19,600 bases of DNA from JBBCJM01 sp037190175 (GCA_037190175.1 JBBCJM010000210.1:1-19600); one strand, 5' to 3'; positions 1 to 7,945 are shown, counted from the first letter of the stretch. Notes: generated from the sequence alone by a model not told the origin. Numbers and translations are program-made.

Positions 1-37
<37 letters not shown>

Positions 38-64
38 CTCCGACGGCAGCACCGGGAGCATCCG

Positions 65-688
65 ATGACCGCGAAACTCACCTGCTTCGGCGAAAGCGGC
101 AATGCCTACAAGGCGGCGCTGACCCTGGAGCTGACCGGCTACGACTGGGAGCCGGTCTGGATCGACTTCTTCCGCGGCGGCGCCCGCAGCCCGGAGTTCC
201 TGGCGCTGAACCCGATGGGCGAGGCGCCGGTCTTCGTGGAGGGCGACCTGACCCTCACCCAGTCCTGCGTGATCCAGCTGCATGTCGCCGAACGCACCGG
301 GCAGCTGCTGCAAGGCGACCGCAACGAGATCCTGCGCTGGCTGTTCTGGGACGGGCAGAAGGGCTCGGGCCAGCAGGGCCCGCTGCGGTTCCTGATGAAC
401 TTCCTGCCGGAGGAGAAGCGGCCGCAGGAGGCCATCCGCTGGCTGAACGGCCGGGTGCAGGCGGCGCTGGGTACGCTGGAGCGCCACCTTCAGGGCCGCG
501 ACTGGATGGTGGGCGACCGGCCGACCATCGCCGACACCGCCTGCTGCGGCTACCTCTTCTACCCCGAGCCCTTCGGCTTCGACCGCAAGGCGATGCCCCA
601 TATCGACCGCTGGCTCACGCGGATCGCCGCGCTGCCCGGCTGGAAACACCCCTATGACCTGATGCAACGCGCCTTTCCCGGCGCGTGA
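65..688 (+). CDS. Glutathione S-transferase family protein
   Basis: This 207-residue protein has the length and layout of a soluble cytosolic GST. The N-terminal thioredoxin-like domain (about residues 1-80) carries a candidate glutathione-activating Ser11 in ESGNAYK, the cis-proline loop NPMGEAPV (49-56) and a Q-S pair at 66-67 where GSTs bind the gamma-glutamyl group. The helical C-terminal domain has the N-capping box TIAD (154-157). The ATG at 65 is preceded by GGGAG (54-58) at 6-base spacing. It ends nine bases before the thiolase start, so the two are probably co-transcribed. Family membership is clear, but substrate is not: detoxification of electrophilic acyl intermediates would fit the fad neighbourhood and is inference. 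The upstream promoter region is lost in the poly-C edge. Confidence 0.88.
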   Translation: MTAKLTCFGESGNAYKAALTLELTGYDWEPVWIDFFRGGARSPEFLALNPMGEAPVFVEGDLTLTQSCVIQLHVAERTGQLLQGDRNEILRWLFWDGQKGSGQQGPLRFLMNFLPEEKRPQEAIRWLNGRVQAALGTLERHLQGRDWMVGDRPTIADTACCGYLFYPEPFGFDRKAMPHIDRWLTRIAALPGWKHPYDLMQRAFPGA

Positions 689-697
689 GGAGGACCG

Positions 698-1909
698 ATG
701 ACCGACGCCTATATCTACGACGCCGTGCGCACCCCCCGCGGCAAGGGCCGCCCCGACGGCGCGCTGCACGAGGTCACCGCGGTGCGCCTTTCGGCCCAGG
801 TGCTGGACGCGCTGGCCGCGCGCAACGGGCTTTCGGGCCATGCGGTGGAGGACGTGATCTGGGGCAACGTCACCCAGGTGGGCGAGCAGGGCGGCTGCCT
901 CGCGCGCTCGGCGGTGCTGGCCTCGGGGCTGGACGAATCGATCCCCGGGCTGGCGGTCAACCGCTTCTGCGCCAGCGGGCTGGAGGCGGTGAACCTGGCC
1001 GCCAACCAGGTGAAGGCCGGGGCGGGCGCGGGCTATATCGCCGGCGGGGTCGAGATGATGGGCCGCGTCGCCATGGGCTCGGACGGGGCGGCGATCGCCG
1101 TGGACCCCTCGCTGGCCATGAAGACCTATTTCGTGCCGCAGGGCATTTCCGCCGACATCATCGCCACCCAGTACGGCTTCACCCGCGACCAGGCCGACGC
1201 CCTGGCGGTGGAAAGCCAGCGGCGGGCGGCCGAGGCGTGGGAGGCCGGGCGGTTCGCGAAGTCGGTAATCACGGTGCGCGACGTGAACGGGCTGCCGATC
1301 CTCGAGCGTGACGAATACATGCGCCCGGGCACCGACATGCAGGCGCTGGGGGCGCTGAAGCCCAGCTTCAAGGACATGGGCGAGGTCATGCCGGGCTTCG
1401 ACAGGCTGGCGCTGATGAAGTACCCTCACCTTGAGAAAATCGAACATATCCACCATGCCGGCAATTCCTCGGGCATCGTGGACGGCTCGGCCGGGGTGCT
1501 GATCGGCAACCGCGACTTCGGGGTGAAGCACGGGCTGCAACCCCGTGCCCGCATTCGCGCCACCGCCAAGATCGGCACCGACCCCACCATCATGCTGACC
1601 GGCCCGGTGCCCGCCACGCAGAAGATCCTGCGCGACAGCGGCATGCAGATCTCGGACATCGAGCTCTTCGAGGTGAACGAGGCCTTCGCCAGCGTGGTGC
1701 TGCGCTTCCAGCAGGCATTCGACGTGGATCCGGCGCTGGTCAACGTCAACGGCGGGGCCATCGCCATGGGCCACCCGCTGGGTGCGACGGGCGCGATCAT
1801 CATCGGCACCCTGCTGGACGAGCTGGAACGCAGCGGCAAGGGCGTGGGCCTGGCCACGCTCTGCATCGCCAGCGGCATGGGCGCGGCGACCATCATCGAG
1901 CGGGTGTGA
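698..1909 (+). CDS. fadA: Acetyl-CoA C-acyltransferase (thiolase, FadA type)
   Basis: A 403-residue thiolase that should cleave 3-ketoacyl-CoA with CoA to give acetyl-CoA and a shortened acyl-CoA, the last step of beta-oxidation. The catalytic set is complete: nucleophile Cys91 in NRFCASG, the NEAF motif at 327-330, His359 in GHPLGATGA and Cys389 in the C-terminal CIASGMG. Full length matches the family. The start is fixed by AGGAGG at 688-693, which overlaps the GST stop codon and sits four bases from the ATG. Pairing with the FadB-type gene two cistrons downstream points to fatty-acid degradation rather than to biosynthetic acetoacetyl-CoA formation, although chain-length specificity cannot be read from sequence. 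Confidence 0.93.
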   Translation: MTDAYIYDAVRTPRGKGRPDGALHEVTAVRLSAQVLDALAARNGLSGHAVEDVIWGNVTQVGEQGGCLARSAVLASGLDESIPGLAVNRFCASGLEAVNLAANQVKAGAGAGYIAGGVEMMGRVAMGSDGAAIAVDPSLAMKTYFVPQGISADIIATQYGFTRDQADALAVESQRRAAEAWEAGRFAKSVITVRDVNGLPILERDEYMRPGTDMQALGALKPSFKDMGEVMPGFDRLALMKYPHLEKIEHIHHAGNSSGIVDGSAGVLIGNRDFGVKHGLQPRARIRATAKIGTDPTIMLTGPVPATQKILRDSGMQISDIELFEVNEAFASVVLRFQQAFDVDPALVNVNGGAIAMGHPLGATGAIIIGTLLDELERSGKGVGLATLCIASGMGAATIIERV

Positions 1910-2025
1910 AGTGACGCGACGTTACCGCTATCAGAAGGTCGTTTTCGCCCCGCCCGGCACCGTTTTCGGGCTTGCGCCTGCATCTCGGCGGCATAATAGG
2001 TCAGCCCTTCTGATCCATCTGGGCG
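1910..2025. promoter_or_regulatory. 116-bp gap with weak promoter-like element
   Basis: This gap separates the thiolase from the small uncharacterised gene. It contains CATAAT (1992-1997, five of six to the sigma-70 -10 box), but the nearest -35-like TTGCGC (1972-1977) is only 14 bases away, so a promoter is weakly supported. GTTTTCG occurs twice, 21 bp apart (1941-1947 and 1962-1968), about two helical turns. A 5-bp stem (1952-1956 with 1967-1971) has no T-tract. The stretch is less GC-rich than its surroundings. Confidence 0.25.
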
Positions 2026-2430
2026 ATGACGACGGTGCAAGACGCGCAAGCGACAGCCGGGCGCCGGGCCGCGCTGCTGGCGGCCGGGCACTACGAACTT
2101 CTGGCGGCGGAACATGCCTATCCGCTGACGGTCTATCTGCGGGGCGAGCCGCAGGTGATCGCGCGGCCGGCGGATCTGGCCGATTTCTTCCGCCGGCTGC
2201 ACGCCGCGCTCCGGGCCGCCGGCCTGGCGCGGCTGACCGCGCGGGTGACGGCCGAGGAACTGGCCCCCAACGGGCGCAGCCGCTGCTGGACCGACTGGTA
2301 CGGCGCCGGGGACGGCGCGCCGGTGCTGGTGCTGCAGACGGTCTGCTACTGCCGGCACCGGGGCGGCACCGCCACGACCGAGATGGTGGAGGTCACTCGG
2401 CTGGACCTGACGCTGCCGGCCATCGCCTGA
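2026..2430 (+). CDS. Uncharacterised 134-residue protein in the fad cluster
   Basis: I do not recognise this protein with certainty. It is 134 residues, soluble, with no signal peptide or membrane segment. It has an N-terminal helical part (about 1-70) and a C-terminal half of alternating strands (TARVTAEEL, RSRCWTDWYG, VLVLQTVCYC, TTEMVEVTRLDL). That order of helices followed by a curved sheet resembles small NTF2/SnoaL-like proteins, which is only an impression. The start must be at or after 2026, because an in-frame TGA lies at 2011-2013. The ribosome site is poor (GGGCG). Codon use is G/C-ending like its neighbours. It sits between thiolase and cupin, with a 116-bp gap before it and 21 bp after. 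Confidence 0.7.
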   Translation: MTTVQDAQATAGRRAALLAAGHYELLAAEHAYPLTVYLRGEPQVIARPADLADFFRRLHAALRAAGLARLTARVTAEELAPNGRSRCWTDWYGAGDGAPVLVLQTVCYCRHRGGTATTEMVEVTRLDLTLPAIA

Positions 2431-2451
2431 CCCCGGCGCGGGCGGCCTGAG

Positions 2452-2961
2452 ATGCCCCGCGTCGCCCTGCCCCCGCCCGAGCACGACCCCGACCCGCGCC
2501 ACCCGGTGCTGGGCGGCGGGCTCGGCCCCTACATGGCCCAGCCGATCTCCGACCCCGGGGGGCTGACGCAGTTCGGCGCCTTCATCGAGGAACTGCCGCC
2601 CGGCAGCGCCTCTTCCTTCCGCCACTGGCACGAGGCGGAGGACGAGATGGTCTATGTCCTGTCCGGCGAGGTGGTGCTGGTGGAGGACACCGAGACGATC
2701 CTCGTCCCCGGCGACGCCGCCTGCTGGCCCGCCGGCCTTGCGCTGGGCCACCGGCTGGAGAACCGCTCCGCCCTGCCCGCCCGCTATCTGGTGGTGGGCA
2801 GCCGCCGGCCGCGCGACGTGATCCACTACCCCGACCACGATCTGGTGACGGAGAAGGACGGCCCAGCCCGCCGCTACCGCCACGCCGATGGCCAGCCGCA
2901 CCCCGGCCCCGGGGCGGCCACCCCTGAAATCCTCCCGCCGAAAGGACCCGCCGATGTCTGA
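2452..2961 (+). CDS. Cupin-domain protein
   Basis: A 169-residue single-domain cupin. Motif 1 is visible as FRHWH with His58, His60 and Glu65 followed by G72. Motif 2 runs from G87 through P93 and G95 to His100 and N104. Together they supply the usual three-His/one-Glu metal site, so the protein probably binds Fe, Mn or Ni/Zn. Family functions range from dioxygenase and isomerase activity to ligand sensing, and nothing here picks one. The C-terminal tail (about 140-169) is Pro/Gly-rich and probably disordered. The last eight bases overlap the fadB reading frame, so translation is likely coupled with fadB. The ribosome site is weak. A role in handling an oxidised or branched acyl intermediate is inference from position only. 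Confidence 0.85.
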   Translation: MPRVALPPPEHDPDPRHPVLGGGLGPYMAQPISDPGGLTQFGAFIEELPPGSASSFRHWHEAEDEMVYVLSGEVVLVEDTETILVPGDAACWPAGLALGHRLENRSALPARYLVVGSRRPRDVIHYPDHDLVTEKDGPARRYRHADGQPHPGPGAATPEILPPKGPADV

Positions 2962-5143
2962 TTTCTCCTATGCCGTGGATGCCGACGGCGTCGCCACCAT
3001 CACCTGGGACGTGGCCGGAAAGTCCATGAATGTCATGTCCTTGCAGGGCCTTTCCGATCTGGATGCGCTGGTGGCGCAGGCCCTGGCCGATTCCACGGTG
3101 AAAGGCGTGATCCTGACAAGCGGCAAGCCCGACTTCGCCGGCGGGATGGACCTGAACGTGATCGCCCGGATGCGCGAGGGCGGCGCGCAGGCGATCTTCG
3201 ACGGGGTGATGCAGATGCACGGCGTGCTGCGCCGGATAGAGCGCGCGGGGATGGACGCGAAGACCCTGAAGGGGGGCAAGCCCATCGTCGCCGCCCTGCC
3301 GGGCACGGCGCTGGGCATCGGCTTCGAGATCCCGCTGGCCTGCCACCGCATCATCGCCGCCGACAACCCCAAGGCCAAGATCGGCCTGCCGGAGATCATG
3401 GTCGGCATCTTCCCCGGCGCCGGCGGCACCACGCGGCTGGTGCGCAAGCTGGGCGCCATGGCCGCCGCGCCCTTCCTGCTGGAGGGCAAGCTGTCGGACC
3501 CCAAGGCGGCGAAGAACGCCGGACTGGTGGACGAAGTGGTGGCCCCCGACCAGTTGCTGGCCCGGGCCAGGGAATGGGTGCTCTCCGCCAAGGACGCCGA
3601 CCTGGTGAAGCCCTGGGACGCCAAGGGCTACAAGATGCCGGGCGGCGCGCCCTATCACCCCGCGGGCTTCATGACCTTCGTCGGCGCCAATGCCATGGTG
3701 CTGGGCAAGACCATGGGGGTCTATCCGGCCGCCAGGGCGCTGCTGGCGGCGGTCTATGAGGGGGCGCTGGTGCCCTTCGACACCGCCCTCAGGATCGAGG
3801 CGCGGCACTTCACCTCGGTGCTGATGAACCCCTCGGCCACGGCGATGATCCGCTCGCTCTTCATCAACAAGGAGGCGCTGGAGAAGGGGGCCAACCGCCC
3901 CGCGGTGCCCGACCAGAAGGTGCGGCGGCTGGGGGTGCTGGGGGCCGGGATGATGGGCGCCGGCATCGCCCATGTCGCGGCCAATGCCGGGATCGAGGTG
4001 GTGCTGATCGACGCCACGCAGGAGGCCGCCGACCGCGGCAAGGCCCATTCCGCAAGCCTGCTGGACAAGGGCGTGAAGCGCGGCCGGGTGACGGCCGAGA
4101 AGAAGGCCGAGGTGCTGGGCCGCATTACCGCCACCACCGACTATGCCGCGCTGAAGGGCGTGGACCTGATCGTGGAGGCGGTGTTCGAGGACGTGAAGGT
4201 GAAGGCCGAGGTCACCTCGAGGGCCGAGGCCGCCGCGGGGCCCGAGGCGATCTTCGCCACCAACACCTCCACCCTGCCGATCACCGGCCTCGCGCGCGCC
4301 AGCCAGCGGCCCGAGCAGTTCATCGGCATCCATTTCTTCAGCCCGGTGGACCGGATGATGCTGGTGGAGATCATCCGCGGCGGCAAGACCGGCGAACGCG
4401 CGGTGGCCAAGGCGCTGGATTTCGTGCGCCAGATCCGCAAGACCCCCATCGTGGTGAACGACGCCCGCTTCTTCTACGCCAACCGCTGCATCATCCCCTA
4501 CCTGAACGAGGGCATCCGCATGGTGGCCGAGGGGGTGGAGCCCGCACTGGTGGAGAATGCGGCCCGGCTGGTGGGGATGCCGCTGGGGCCGCTGCAACTG
4601 GTGGACGAGACCTCGATCGACCTGGGCGTGAAGATCGCCAAGGCCACCAGGGCGGCGATGGGCGACGACTATCCCGACGGCGCGGTGGACAAGGTGCTGT
4701 TCTGGATGGCCGACCAGGGCCGGCTGGGGCGCAAGGCCAACGCGGGCTTCTACGCCTATTCCGACAAGGGCGAGCGGCTGGGGCTGTGGGAGGGGCTGGC
4801 CAAGGCCTATCCGCTGGACAAGGTGCAGCCCTCGCTGACCGACGTGCAGCATCGCTTGCTGTTCGCGCAGGTGCTGGAGGCGGTGCGGGCGCTGGAGGAA
4901 GGGGTGCTGACCGACATCCGCGAGGGCGACGTGGGCGCGATCCTGGGCTGGGGCTTCGCGCCCTGGTCGGGCGGGCCGTTCTCCTGGCTCGACATGCTGG
5001 GGCTGGCGCGGGCGGTCGACCTGTGCCGCAGCCTGACTGCCCAGTTCGGCCCGCGCTTCCACGCGCCCACGCTGCTGCGCGAGATGGCGGCGAAGGGCGA
5101 GACCTTCTATGGCCGGTTCGGGGGGCAGCAGCAGGCGGCGTAA
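2954..5143 (+). CDS. fadB: Multifunctional enoyl-CoA hydratase / 3-hydroxyacyl-CoA dehydrogenase (FadB type)
   Basis: A 729-residue fusion that hydrates 2-enoyl-CoA and oxidises the L-3-hydroxyacyl-CoA with NAD. The N-terminal crotonase domain (about 1-190) has the catalytic pair Glu125 (GIGFEIPLAC) and Glu147 (GLPEIMVG), with GAGGTTRL after it. The Rossmann domain starts at GAGMMG (330-335). The dehydrogenase dyad is His460 (GIHFFSPV) and Glu472, with Asn437 in ATNTS. The C-terminal domain repeats the helical fold, including GRLGRKANAGFY. The start is placed at 2954, not at the upstream in-frame ATG 2888, because AAAGGA (2941-2946) precedes it and the protein then begins at the family-typical point. 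It works with the thiolase as the alpha subunit of the beta-oxidation complex. Confidence 0.94.
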   Translation: MSDFSYAVDADGVATITWDVAGKSMNVMSLQGLSDLDALVAQALADSTVKGVILTSGKPDFAGGMDLNVIARMREGGAQAIFDGVMQMHGVLRRIERAGMDAKTLKGGKPIVAALPGTALGIGFEIPLACHRIIAADNPKAKIGLPEIMVGIFPGAGGTTRLVRKLGAMAAAPFLLEGKLSDPKAAKNAGLVDEVVAPDQLLARAREWVLSAKDADLVKPWDAKGYKMPGGAPYHPAGFMTFVGANAMVLGKTMGVYPAARALLAAVYEGALVPFDTALRIEARHFTSVLMNPSATAMIRSLFINKEALEKGANRPAVPDQKVRRLGVLGAGMMGAGIAHVAANAGIEVVLIDATQEAADRGKAHSASLLDKGVKRGRVTAEKKAEVLGRITATTDYAALKGVDLIVEAVFEDVKVKAEVTSRAEAAAGPEAIFATNTSTLPITGLARASQRPEQFIGIHFFSPVDRMMLVEIIRGGKTGERAVAKALDFVRQIRKTPIVVNDARFFYANRCIIPYLNEGIRMVAEGVEPALVENAARLVGMPLGPLQLVDETSIDLGVKIAKATRAAMGDDYPDGAVDKVLFWMADQGRLGRKANAGFYAYSDKGERLGLWEGLAKAYPLDKVQPSLTDVQHRLLFAQVLEAVRALEEGVLTDIREGDVGAILGWGFAPWSGGPFSWLDMLGLARAVDLCRSLTAQFGPRFHAPTLLREMAAKGETFYGRFGGQQQAA

Positions 5144-5158
5144 GGGGGCTAACCCCTT
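5142..5158. terminator. Small hairpin across convergent stop codons
   Basis: AAGGGG (5142-5147) and CCCCTT (5153-5158) form a 6-bp stem with a 5-base loop. It spans the TAA of fadB and the TAG of the convergent sulfotransferase gene, whose coding ends are only five bases apart. No T-tract follows on either strand, so this is at best a weak bidirectional terminator. Confidence 0.35.
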
Positions 5159-5808
5159 GCGGCATCGTCGAAACCATAGCCGAAGCGGGCGATGTCCTCG
5201 GCGCAGAGATCCGCCGCCAGCGCCGCGGTGGCATCGTCATAAGCCGGCCGCCAGTCGCGCGGCCGGTCGCTTTCGTTGACGCGCGGCAGGGTCAGGCGGA
5301 AGCCCAGGTGGTCCCAGAACGGGGCCAGATCCTCCGGCTGCTCGATCCGGGCGTAGAGCCTGCCGCGACCCACCCCCGCGCGGTCGCGCAGATAGGCGGC
5401 ATAGGGCCAGGCTTTCAGCGAGGCCCGCGTGTGAGGATGCGCGACGAAGCCCCTGAAATCATGTGCCTTTGCCAGCCCGACGGCCGGATGGGCGAAGCTC
5501 TGCGCCCGCGCCCAGCTGTAATAGCTCAGCACCCGGTCCCAAGGGTTGCGCACCAGGGTGAGGGTGAAGAAGGTGGCGATTTCCTCGGGGCCCACCAGCC
5601 CGTCGATATCGGCAATCGTCGAGTGTTTCCAGAGCCTTCCGGCCGCTTTCGCACCCTTCAGCCGCCCCCTGCGGGCGCGCGCCTTGGGGGTGTCGCCGAT
5701 CAGGATGTCGTCCGCCGCCGCCCGCCCCTCCAAGGCCAGCGTCAGCGCGGTGCCCCCGGTCTTGGGGATATGGACGAAGATGAACCGGCGCTTGCGCGAG
5801 ATGATCAT
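5149..5808 (-). CDS. Sulfotransferase family 2 protein
   Basis: A 219-residue protein of the Golgi-type sulfotransferase superfamily, which moves sulfate from PAPS to a hydroxyl or amino group. The 5'-phosphosulfate loop HIPKTGGT lies at 13-20 right after a short beta strand. The 3'-phosphate site RNPWDRVLSYY lies at 87-97. There is no signal peptide or membrane anchor, so it should act in the cytoplasm, perhaps on a cell-surface glycan or lipid precursor. It is short for the family but looks complete. It is the last gene of the ybjN-proC-csaA transcript, 26 bases after the dehydrogenase stop. No Shine-Dalgarno sequence is visible before its ATG, suggesting coupling or low expression. The acceptor substrate is unknown. 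Confidence 0.85.
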   Translation of the reverse strand: MIISRKRRFIFVHIPKTGGTALTLALEGRAAADDILIGDTPKARARRGRLKGAKAAGRLWKHSTIADIDGLVGPEEIATFFTLTLVRNPWDRVLSYYSWARAQSFAHPAVGLAKAHDFRGFVAHPHTRASLKAWPYAAYLRDRAGVGRGRLYARIEQPEDLAPFWDHLGFRLTLPRVNESDRPRDWRPAYDDATAALAADLCAEDIARFGYGFDDAARG

Positions 5809-5834
5809 CGGGTCAAAGGGTTACGCGGCGATCC

Positions 5835-6785
5835 TCACACCGGGTTGGGCAGCGGCCGCCCCTCGGCATGGGCCAGCAGATTGTCCACGGCCATCATCCC
5901 CATCGCCATGCGCACCTCCAAGGTGGCGGTGCCCAGATGCGGCAGCAGGGTGACGTTCTCCATCGCCCGCAAAGCCTCCGGCACCTCGGGCTCGAACTCG
6001 TAGACATCCAGGCCCGCGCCTGCCAGCTTTCCGGCCTGCAAGGCCGCGACCAGCGCCGCCTCGTCCACGATGTCGCCCCGGGCGATGTTCACGAAGATCG
6101 CATGGGGCTGCATGTGGCCCAGCGCCTCGGCCCCGATCAGGTGGTGAGTCTCGGGCGTGGCCGGCACCGCCACCACCACCGCATCGGCCTCCATGGCCTC
6201 GGGCAGCGGCACCTGCCGCGCGGGCAGCCCGGGGTCGGCAACCGGAGAGCGGTTGGCGAAGACGATCTCCATCCCGAAACCGAAATGCGCCCGCTTCGCC
6301 ACGGCCTTGCCGATCCGGCCGAAGCCGATGATCCCCAGCCGCTTTCCGCCCAGATGCTGGCCGAGAAGCTGCGTGGGATGCCAGCCCTCCCACCGCCCGG
6401 CGCGCAACAGCCGCTCGCCCTCGCCCGCCCGCCGCGCGGTGGCGAGCAGGAGCAGCATGGCGATGTCGGCGGTGGCGTCGGTCACCGCGCCGGGCGTGTT
6501 GGTGACCGCCAGCCCCAGGGCCCGCGCCGCAGCCACGTCGATATGGTTGTAGCCCACGCCGAAATTCGCGAGAATCCGGGCCCTTGGCGCGGGAACCTGA
6601 GAAAACGTCGCCGCATCCAGCCGGTCGCGCAACGTACACAGCACCGCGTCGTAGTCGCGCAGCCACGCCGACAGTTCCGCCCGCTCGGGCGGGGTGGTCT
6701 GGGGCCGCACGGTCACGTCAAAGGCGGCGCGGGCGGCGGCGATGACCGGCTCGGGCAGCGGGCGGGTGATGAAAAGCCGTTTCAA
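5835..6785 (-). CDS. D-2-hydroxyacid dehydrogenase (glyoxylate/hydroxypyruvate reductase-like), TTG start
   Basis: A 316-residue D-isomer-specific 2-hydroxyacid dehydrogenase, probably reducing glyoxylate or hydroxypyruvate to glycolate or D-glycerate. Catalytic residues are all present: Arg236 (NIARGD), Glu265 (EFEPE) and His283 (LPHLG). The nucleotide loop is GFGRIG (154-159). The second Rossmann strand ends in Asn178-Arg179 instead of an acidic residue, which suggests NADPH preference. The start is a TTG at 6785-6783, because it gives the family-typical MKRLFITRPLPEP, overlaps the csaA stop as TTGA, and has GGAGGG at 6794-6799 eight bases upstream. The nearest in-frame ATG is far inside the protein. 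A longer upstream reading frame runs through csaA and is a shadow. Confidence 0.9.
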   Translation of the reverse strand: MKRLFITRPLPEPVIAAARAAFDVTVRPQTTPPERAELSAWLRDYDAVLCTLRDRLDAATFSQVPAPRARILANFGVGYNHIDVAAARALGLAVTNTPGAVTDATADIAMLLLLATARRAGEGERLLRAGRWEGWHPTQLLGQHLGGKRLGIIGFGRIGKAVAKRAHFGFGMEIVFANRSPVADPGLPARQVPLPEAMEADAVVVAVPATPETHHLIGAEALGHMQPHAIFVNIARGDIVDEAALVAALQAGKLAGAGLDVYEFEPEVPEALRAMENVTLLPHLGTATLEVRMAMGMMAVDNLLAHAEGRPLPNPV

Positions 6786-7111
6786 AACAGGCGCCCTCCA
6801 TTGGCGACCCTCTGGTCGGGGCCGATCAGCACCACCTCTCCCTCGGCGTCCGGCACCCCCAGCACCAGCACCTCGGACAGGACCGGGCCGATCTGCCGGG
6901 GTGGAAAGTTCACCACCGCCAGCACCTGCCGCCCGACCAGCGCCTCGGGCGCATAGTGGCGGGTGACCTGCGCCGAGGAGCGTTTCACCCCCAGTTCGCC
7001 GAAGTCGACCCACAGCTTCAGCGCCGGTTTGCGGGCCTCGGGGAAGGGTTCGGCGCGGGTGATGGTGCCGACGCGGATGTCGACCTTCTGGAAATCGTCG
7101 TAGGAAATCAT
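6782..7111 (-). CDS. csaA: CsaA-type tRNA-binding / chaperone protein
   Basis: A 109-residue OB-fold protein with the family's usual length. Diagnostic stretches are ARKPALKLWVDFG (26-38), KRSSAQVTRHY (43-53) and NFPPRQIGPVLSEVLVLG (68-85). CsaA proteins are homologous to the C-terminal tRNA-binding domain of some methionyl-tRNA synthetases, form dimers, bind tRNA, and in Bacillus have been reported to help protein export. The cellular role in alphaproteobacteria is not settled. The ATG overlaps the proC stop as ATGA and the stop overlaps the next gene's TTG start as TTGA, so it is embedded in the operon. The MetG in this same window lacks the homologous C-terminal domain. Confidence 0.94.
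   Translation of the reverse strand: MISYDDFQKVDIRVGTITRAEPFPEARKPALKLWVDFGELGVKRSSAQVTRHYAPEALVGRQVLAVVNFPPRQIGPVLSEVLVLGVPDAEGEVVLIGPDQRVANGGRLF
6794..6799 (-). promoter_or_regulatory. Ribosome binding site deciding a TTG start
   Basis: On the minus strand GGAGGG lies eight bases before the TTG at 6785 and inside the last codons of csaA. This strong site supports the unusual TTG initiation of the dehydrogenase gene. Confidence 0.75.
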
Positions 7112-7920
7112 GCGCCGAGCTCCCGCCCCCGGTCCGCCGCCGCCTGCACCGCGCGGCGCAGAAGTGGCGGGAATCCTTCGGTTTCGTCCATCAGAACCCG
7201 CAAGGCCGCCGCGGTGGTGCCGCCGGGCGAGGTCACGTTGATCCGCAGCTGCGCGGCGCTGTCGTCCGACCTGTACGCCAGTTCCCCCGCCCCGCAGACC
7301 GTGGCCCGCGCCAGCCGCATCGCCATCCCGGCCGGCAGCCCCTGCGCCTCGCCCGCCGCCGCCATGGCCTCGATCAGGTGGAAGACGTAAGCGGGGCCGG
7401 AGCCCGAGACCGCGGTCACCGCGTCGATCTGGTCCTCGCCGCCCAGGTCCACCACCTCGCCCACTGCCGCCATCAGCGCGCGGGCCAGCGCCAGTTGGTC
7501 CGGGGCGACAAAGGCATTGCCGACCAGGGCGGTGATCCCGCGGCCGACCATCGCCGGGGTGTTGGGCATGGTGCGCACGATGGGGGTGCCGGCGCCCAGC
7601 GCGGCCTCGAAGGTCGCGATCCGGGTGCCCGCGGCGATGGAGACGAAGAGCGTCCCGCCCCCGCCCAGCGCCGCCAGCCCCGGCAGCGCCGCGCCCATCA
7701 TCTGCGGCTTCACCGCCAGCAGCACCGCCCCGGGCGCCGGCGGCAGGCCCGCGTTCAGTTGCACCCCGGTGCCGCGCAACCAGTCCGACGGATGCGGCTC
7801 CAGCACCCAGACGGCATTCGCGGGCAGCCCGCCCTCCAGCCAGCCGGCCAGCAGCGCCGACCCCATCCGGCCGCAGCCGACCAGCACAAGCCCTTGGCGG
7901 GCCAAGACTTCCAGCGCCAT
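7108..7920 (-). CDS. proC: Pyrroline-5-carboxylate reductase
   Basis: A 270-residue ProC that reduces 1-pyrroline-5-carboxylate to L-proline with NAD(P)H in the last step of proline synthesis. The N-terminal Rossmann loop is GCGRMG (15-20). The C-terminal dimer domain carries VSGSGPAYVF and the family signature RINVTSPGGTTAAAL (226-240). I place the start at 7920 because AAGGGGG lies just before it and the protein then begins a few residues before the first beta strand. An in-frame ATG at 7971 would overlap ybjN and lacks support. It follows the ybjN-like gene by 25 bases and overlaps csaA by four. Confidence 0.95.
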   Translation of the reverse strand: MALEVLARQGLVLVGCGRMGSALLAGWLEGGLPANAVWVLEPHPSDWLRGTGVQLNAGLPPAPGAVLLAVKPQMMGAALPGLAALGGGGTLFVSIAAGTRIATFEAALGAGTPIVRTMPNTPAMVGRGITALVGNAFVAPDQLALARALMAAVGEVVDLGGEDQIDAVTAVSGSGPAYVFHLIEAMAAAGEAQGLPAGMAMRLARATVCGAGELAYRSDDSAAQLRINVTSPGGTTAAALRVLMDETEGFPPLLRRAVQAAADRGRELGA

Positions 7921-7945
7921 GCGATCCCCCTTGCCGGGGCGCAGG

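Noticed and set aside
1952..1971. Terminator after fadA
   Set aside because: Only a 5-bp stem with a 10-base loop and no T-tract downstream of it.
2888..2953. Longer N-terminus of FadB from ATG 2888
   Set aside because: The extra 22 residues are Pro/Arg-rich and non-homologous in look, overlap the cupin further, and the 2954 ATG has a proper ribosome site.
2582..5062. An 826-codon open frame antisense to fadB
   Set aside because: It has no recognisable domain and is Gly/His/Arg-rich. The sense strand encodes an intact FadB with all catalytic residues.
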